This document shows positions 5,960 to 10,260 of a stretch of DNA of 10,260 nucleotides, piece by piece. The notes beneath the pieces were generated by a model that did not search any database, was not told the origin of the DNA, and saw only the letters and a list, made by a program, of their open reading frames with translations. The stretch comes from Kytococcus schroeteri. GTDB lineage: Bacteria; Actinomycetota; Actinomycetes; Actinomycetales; Dermatophilaceae. How positions within the stretch are numbered: the stretch's first letter is position 1; every line of letters starts with the position of its first letter. The position numbers and the translations under genes were made by a program. The stretch spans positions 56,691-66,950 of the forward strand of contig NZ_PKIZ01000015.1 in the NCBI RefSeq assembly GCF_002847825.1. Direction: 5' to 3'.

Positions 5960-8900
5960 TCAGCGGGCCTGCTCGTCCCCACCTGCCTGCCCGTCCAGTG
6001 CCTCCCCGTCCGGGCCCTGTGGGTCGTCGGTCACCGGGACGAACCACACCGCACCCAGCGGCGGCACGCGCACCGCGGCCGAGGCGGGCAGCCCGTCGGC
6101 GGGCACCTCCTCGGCCACCACCTCGCCCGGGTTGCCCACACCGGAGCCGCCGTAGCGGGTGGCGTCGGTGCTGAGCACCTCGCGCCACCGGCCGGCGTGC
6201 GGCAGGCCGACGCGGAGGTCCTCGTGGGGTCCGTCGGAGAAGTTCACGACCACGGCCAGCGTGCCGCCCGGGGCCGCCGGGTCGTGGCCGGTGCGCAGGA
6301 AGCTGATGACCTGGCCCGCGGCGTTCTCGGAGTCGATCCAGCGGAAGCCGGCCGGGTCGTGGTCGAGCTGCCACAGGGCCGGCAGCTCGGCATACCGGGC
6401 GTTGAGGTCCTGCACGGTGGCGCGGACGCCGGCGCGCAGCGGGTCGCCGTCGATGTCGAAGTCCAGCGACGCGCCCTCGGCCCACTCGCGCGGCACGCCC
6501 AGCTCGGAGCCCATGAACAGCAGCTTCTTGCCCGGGTGCGCCCACATGAACGCCAGGTAGGCCCGCACGCCGGCGTACTTCTGCCAGGTGTCGCCGGGCA
6601 TCTTGGTCACCAGCGAGCCCTTGCCGTGCACCACCTCGTCGTGGCTGAGGGGCAGCACGTACCGCTCGGAGTACGCGTACGCCATCGAGAAGGTGAGGTC
6701 CTGGTGGTGGAGACGCCGGACCTCGGGGTCCCGGGCCACGTACTCCAGCGAGTCGTGCATCCAGCCGGTGTTCCACTTCAGCGAGAAGCCCAGCCCGCCC
6801 TCGTAGGTGGGGGTGGTGACCCCCGGCCAGGCGGTGGACTCCTCGGCCACGGTGACGATGCCGGGGTGCAGCCGGTGGGCGGTGACGTTCACGTCCTGCA
6901 GCAGCTGCACGGCCTCGAGGTTCTCCCGGCCGCCGTACTGGTTGGGGGCCCACTCGCCGTCGGCGCGCGAGTGGTCCAGGTACAGCATCGAGGCCACCCC
7001 GTCCACGCGGATGCCGTCCACGTGGAACTCCTCCAGCCAGTACAGGACGTTGGCCACCAGGAAGTTGCGCACCTCGTTGCGGCCGTAGTCGAACACGTGG
7101 GTGCCCCAGTCGGGGTGGTCGCCGCGGCGGGGGTCGGGGTGCTCGTAGAGCGGCTGCCCGTCGAAGCGGGCCAGGGCCCACTCGTCCTTGGGGAAGTGGC
7201 CCGGCACCCAGTCCACGATGACGCCGATGCCGGCCGCGTGCAGCGCGTCCACGAGGTGGCGGAACTCGTCCGGCGTGCCGAAGCGCGCGGTGGGGGCGTA
7301 GTAGCCGGTCACCTGGTAGCCCCAGCTGGGCGCGTAGGGGTGCTCGGCCACGGGCAGCAGCTCCACGTGCGTGAAGCCGCACTCGCGCACGTGCTCCACC
7401 AGCTGCTCGGCCAGCTCGCGGTAGCCCAGGCCACGGCGCCACGAGCCGAGGTGCACCTCGTAGACCGACATCGGCCGGGCCAGGGGGTCCTGGGTGCCGC
7501 GCTGCGCCATCCACGCCTCGTCGGTCCAGCCGAAGTCCCGGGCGCTCGAGTCGTCCACCACCGATGCGGTGCTCGGCGGCACCTCGGCGCGGCGGGCCAT
7601 CGGGTCGGCCTTGGTCACGGTGGTGCCCTCGGCGGTGGTGACCTGGAACATGTACCGCTCCCCGGCGCCGACGCCGGGCACGAACAGCTCCCACACACCG
7701 CTGTCGCCCAGGCGGCGCAGCGGGTGGGCGGTGCCGTCCCACTGGTTGAAGTCGCCCACCACGCGGACACCGCGGGCGTGGGGCGCCCACACGCTGAAGC
7801 CGACGCCCCGGGTGGTGCCCATCGGGCCCTCGACGCGTCGCAGGTGGGCGCCCAGCACGGTCCAGAGCCGCTCGTGGCGCCCCTCGCGCACCAGGTGCAG
7901 GTCCATCTCGTCGATGCCGGGCGGCTGGCGGTACCCGTCGTCCTGCAGCCGCGGCTCGGCGGCCTGCCCGCGGGTGCTCGCGGCCGGGCCAGGCAGGGGC
8001 CGTACCACCTCGAGGCGGTAGTCGGTGGGGGCGACCCCGGGCAGGTGCGCCCCGAAGATCCCCTCGGCCTGGTGGGTGAGCTCGTAGCGCGACTCGTCGG
8101 GCAGCACGGCCACCACGCGGCGGGCGCGGGGGCGCAGGGCACGGATGACCACGCCGTCGGCCACGGCGTGCAGGCCGAGCACCGCGTGCGGGTCGCTGCT
8201 GCGGCCCTGCACGATGCGCAACGCCTCCTCGCGACTCACCGTGGCGGGGTCGTCCTGGCCGGCGGCAGGGGAGGTGTCGCCGCCCGCGGGAGAGGCGTCA
8301 CGGGGGCCGGTGGCCCCGGAGCCGAACGTGAAGCGCGTCGCACCGGCCCGGCGCGACCGGGTGGGGCCGGGCTCGTCCGCCTCGTCGGAGCGGGCGCGGA
8401 CGTCGTCGGACCCCGGGCCGCTCACCCGGGAGCCGGGGGTGCCGTCCGCGACGGGGGAGGGGCCGTCGTCCCCCGACCCGCCCTCGCGCGCGTCGGCGGG
8501 CCCTGCGCTCGTCGTGCCCCCGGTGGCCCCACCGGGGGCCGTCGTCCGCTGCGTGACGGCCGGGCTGAGGGTGATGCCCAGCATCCGCTCCAGGGCACGC
8601 ACCGGGATGGCCGCCCAGTCGGGGCGGGTGCGGCGCTCGTGCACGGCCTCGTAGAAGGCCTTGTCCACCTCGAGTGCCTCCAGCAGGGCGCGGGGCTCGG
8701 CCGCCCGGGCACCGGCCACGGAGGTGTACCCCTCCAGGAAGGCCTCGCGCACGCCCTGGGCCCAGGCGTCCAGCTCGGCGCGGCCCGCGGCGTCGAGCGG
8801 CGTGCCGGCGGCCTCGGCCTCGCGCACCCGGGCGCCGGCCACGTAGTCGATGGAGCGCAGCATCCCGGCCAGGTCGCGCAGGGCGAGGTCGGGGGCGCGG

Positions 8901-10036
8901 CGCTCGCGCACGGGGCGCATCGGCTCGCCCTCGAAGTCCACCACCACCCAGCCGCGGTCGGGCACCTCCAGCACCTGGCCCAGGTGCAGGTCGCCGTGCA
9001 CGCGCTGAAGCAACGGCCAGTCCAGGGCCTCCAGGGCGTCGATGCGGGCGGTGGCCTCGGCGCGCAGCGGCTCCAGCTCGGGCACCTGCGCCAGGGCGTG
9101 GTCGAGCCGCGTGCGCATCCGGTCGGTCAGCTCGGTGCGGTGCACGGCGTCCACGGTCACGGTGCCCAGCGCCTCGGCCAGCTCGGAGTGCACCTGTGCC
9201 ACGGTCTCACCCAGCCGGCGGGCCTTCTTGGCCATGCGCTTGCCCTTGCGGGCCGCCTTGTTGGCCACCGCCCAGGCGTCGGGGACGTCGCCGAGGTACT
9301 CGCTGGCGAAGGCCAGGTGGCCGGTGCGCTCCTCACCGGTCTCCGGGTCGGGCCAGGCGCCCTCCACCGAGCCCAGGGGCGTGGGGATGGAGGTGGACCC
9401 CCGCTTGGCCAGCTCCAGCTGCAGCTCGACGTCCGGGTTGGCGCCGGTCTGCACGACGCGGAACAGCTTGATGATGGCGGTCTCCCGCCGCGGGGCGTTG
9501 GGGCGTCCGCCGAGCGTGGTGACGATGATGGATGTGTTGGACTGGTGGTCGGGGGGCAGCACCCGGGAGCCGGTGACGATGTACGGCGGCTTGTGGGGGC
9601 GGCGGGCCTTGAGCTGGATGCCCTTCATGCGCACCGGGTCCTCGCCCCAGCTCGTCTCGCGCTGCGCCATCGCCATGATCGCGGCCGCGTAGGCGGGGTC
9701 GTGGGCCGCGTCGTGCACCGTGCCCAGCTCGTCGGGGTCGTCCGAGAGGCCCATGCTGGCCAGCGGCACCTGCCCGAGGTGGCCGCCGGTCACCTTCTCG
9801 TCGGCGTCCACGGCCGAGCGCACCGTCAGCGGCACCTGGTAGATCGTCGCGGGCACGGTGGCGCGGTCGGCCACGTACACGGTGGACAGGGCCACGGTGC
9901 GCCCCTGCGGGTCCACGACGTCGCCCATCCGCACCGTGCCGATGCGCTGCAGTCGCGGCACGTGCCCGCTCCCGGTGAACCACCGCTGCTGGGGGATCCA
10001 CTCCTCGAGGAGGTGCTTGAGGCTCTTGGTCGTCAT
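5960..10036 (-). CDS. glgB: Maltokinase-glycogen branching enzyme fusion (Mak/Pep2-GlgB)
   Basis: One uninterrupted 1358-residue frame with two enzymes. Residues 1-490 are maltokinase, which uses ATP to make maltose 1-phosphate for GlgE: an N-terminal cap with WIPQQRWF (13-20), catalytic HGDLHLGQ (347-354, base D349) and DFEGEP (367-372, metal ligand D367). Residues about 495-600 are a Gly/Pro/Ala/Ser/Asp-rich linker. Residues 603-1335 are a complete 1,4-alpha-glucan branching enzyme (GH13, about 735 residues, normal length): N-terminal domain 603-680, CBM48 about 745-815, GH13 regions DWVPGHFP (942-949), GIRVDGVAS (nucleophile D1012), AEES (acid/base E1065), LSHDE (D1133), then the C-terminal beta domain. 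The start has GGGGAG eight bases upstream (10045-10050). In streptomycetes treS, pep2 and glgB are neighbours, so fusion of adjacent genes is the likely origin. The substrate-making and branching steps of cytoplasmic alpha-glucan synthesis would be tethered. Confidence 0.95.
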   Translation of the reverse strand: MTTKSLKHLLEEWIPQQRWFTGSGHVPRLQRIGTVRMGDVVDPQGRTVALSTVYVADRATVPATIYQVPLTVRSAVDADEKVTGGHLGQVPLASMGLSDDPDELGTVHDAAHDPAYAAAIMAMAQRETSWGEDPVRMKGIQLKARRPHKPPYIVTGSRVLPPDHQSNTSIIVTTLGGRPNAPRRETAIIKLFRVVQTGANPDVELQLELAKRGSTSIPTPLGSVEGAWPDPETGEERTGHLAFASEYLGDVPDAWAVANKAARKGKRMAKKARRLGETVAQVHSELAEALGTVTVDAVHRTELTDRMRTRLDHALAQVPELEPLRAEATARIDALEALDWPLLQRVHGDLHLGQVLEVPDRGWVVVDFEGEPMRPVRERRAPDLALRDLAGMLRSIDYVAGARVREAEAAGTPLDAAGRAELDAWAQGVREAFLEGYTSVAGARAAEPRALLEALEVDKAFYEAVHERRTRPDWAAIPVRALERMLGITLSPAVTQRTTAPGGATGGTTSAGPADAREGGSGDDGPSPVADGTPGSRVSGPGSDDVRARSDEADEPGPTRSRRAGATRFTFGSGATGPRDASPAGGDTSPAAGQDDPATVSREEALRIVQGRSSDPHAVLGLHAVADGVVIRALRPRARRVVAVLPDESRYELTHQAEGIFGAHLPGVAPTDYRLEVVRPLPGPAASTRGQAAEPRLQDDGYRQPPGIDEMDLHLVREGRHERLWTVLGAHLRRVEGPMGTTRGVGFSVWAPHARGVRVVGDFNQWDGTAHPLRRLGDSGVWELFVPGVGAGERYMFQVTTAEGTTVTKADPMARRAEVPPSTASVVDDSSARDFGWTDEAWMAQRGTQDPLARPMSVYEVHLGSWRRGLGYRELAEQLVEHVRECGFTHVELLPVAEHPYAPSWGYQVTGYYAPTARFGTPDEFRHLVDALHAAGIGVIVDWVPGHFPKDEWALARFDGQPLYEHPDPRRGDHPDWGTHVFDYGRNEVRNFLVANVLYWLEEFHVDGIRVDGVASMLYLDHSRADGEWAPNQYGGRENLEAVQLLQDVNVTAHRLHPGIVTVAEESTAWPGVTTPTYEGGLGFSLKWNTGWMHDSLEYVARDPEVRRLHHQDLTFSMAYAYSERYVLPLSHDEVVHGKGSLVTKMPGDTWQKYAGVRAYLAFMWAHPGKKLLFMGSELGVPREWAEGASLDFDIDGDPLRAGVRATVQDLNARYAELPALWQLDHDPAGFRWIDSENAAGQVISFLRTGHDPAAPGGTLAVVVNFSDGPHEDLRVGLPHAGRWREVLSTDATRYGGSGVGNPGEVVAEEVPADGLPASAAVRVPPLGAVWFVPVTDDPQGPDGEALDGQAGGDEQAR

Positions 10037-10132
10037 GCGTTCTGCTCCCCGGTGGTGTCGTGTGCGGTGGACGGACGGTAGCCGGTGGCGGAGGCGCGCC
10101 CCACGGCGGTCGGGCCGAGGTGGCCGCGGCAG

Positions 10133-10152
10133 TGGTCTCCGTGACCAGACTA
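10133..10152 (-). promoter_or_regulatory. Possible promoter/operator upstream of Mak-GlgB
   Basis: On the minus strand TAGTCT (10152-10147) fits the TAnnnT -10 pattern and would give a leader of about 105 bases. It overlaps by one base an inverted repeat, TGGTC (10133-10137) and GACCA (10143-10147), where a repressor could sit. No -35 is recognised. It is also possible that the gene is read from a promoter beyond the window. Confidence 0.25.
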
Positions 10153-10260
10153 GGGGCTCACGGGCGGGCCGGGCGCCGGTCCTAGGTGTTCTCGGTCAGG
10201 AGGTTGGTAGCAGCAGGACGGGCTTGAACGTGGGAGAACCTCCGGCTGGGATGTGGCTTG
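10153..10260. other. Unassigned sequence at the right edge
   Basis: I see no supportable gene. Two minus-strand frames stay open from the window edge to stops at 10182-10184 and 10196-10198, and either could be the end of an upstream gene. However, 25-33% of their third positions are A or T, far more than in the other genes here, and neither peptide resembles a TreS C-terminus. A seven-base inverted repeat, GGAGGTT (10199-10205) and AACCTCC (10237-10243), lies around a 31-base loop and could belong to an RNA element or terminator cut by the edge. Confidence 0.3.

Noticed and set aside
5954..10081. 1375-codon open frame on the plus strand opposite the Mak-GlgB gene
   Set aside because: It is the antisense shadow of a very GC-rich gene: the product is His/Gly/Val/Ala-rich with no domain, while the minus strand encodes two intact enzymes with all catalytic motifs.
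10194..10258. Resemblance to bacterial SRP RNA (GGTCAGG, AGCAGC and GGGATGTGGCT in that order)
   Set aside because: The invariant apical CCGGAAGG between GGTCAGG and AGCAGC is missing, the spacing differs, and the required long pairing cannot be completed inside the window.

Overview
The window is very GC-rich, with nearly every codon ending in G or C. It reads as the chromosome of an actinomycete (Actinomycetota, perhaps a Micrococcales-type genus; the genus cannot be fixed from sequence alone). The gene order methylmalonyl-CoA epimerase, divergent acetyl-CoA acetyltransferase, thioredoxin-like protein, convergent glycogen branching enzyme matches, from memory, Mycobacterium tuberculosis Rv1322A-Rv1323-Rv1324-(Rv1325c)-Rv1326c. 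This is therefore a conserved core neighbourhood rather than an obvious island.

Layout. (1) 1-1439, minus strand: a methylmalonyl-CoA epimerase gene followed 38 bases later by an AI-2E/PerM-family membrane protein gene that runs off the left edge. (2) 1440-1566: a divergent control region with a TAGGCT -10 element and a short inverted repeat. (3) 1567-3089, plus strand: a thiolase and, 11 bases on, a small MTH1187/YqgV-type thiamine-binding-like protein, followed by a GC hairpin. (4) 3122-4316, plus strand: a second TAGGCT promoter, a cysteine-free thioredoxin-fold/TPR protein (YbbN/CnoX-like), and a strong 14-bp-stem terminator. (5) 4357-5838, plus strand: a near-consensus sigma70-type promoter and a DUF222-HNH (13E12-type) endonuclease-like gene. 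(6) 5839-5959: the convergent junction, filled by five imperfect copies of a ~20-base repeat whose last copy contains a hairpin. (7) 5960-10036, minus strand: a 1358-residue fusion of maltokinase (Mak/Pep2) and glycogen branching enzyme (GlgB). (8) 10037-10260: upstream sequence with no supportable gene.

How the genes fit together. The epimerase and thiolase belong to propionyl-CoA/methylmalonyl-CoA and acetyl-CoA/acetoacetyl-CoA metabolism. The large fusion joins two steps of the trehalose-to-alpha-glucan (GlgE) route: making maltose 1-phosphate from maltose, and introducing alpha-1,6 branches into the glucan. The HNH gene looks like an insertion between the two conserved blocks.

No new defence or mobile system is visible. 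The most unusual items are the Mak-GlgB fusion with its ~105-residue disordered linker, the tandem repeat between the convergent stop codons, and the matching leaders of the thiolase and thioredoxin-like genes.
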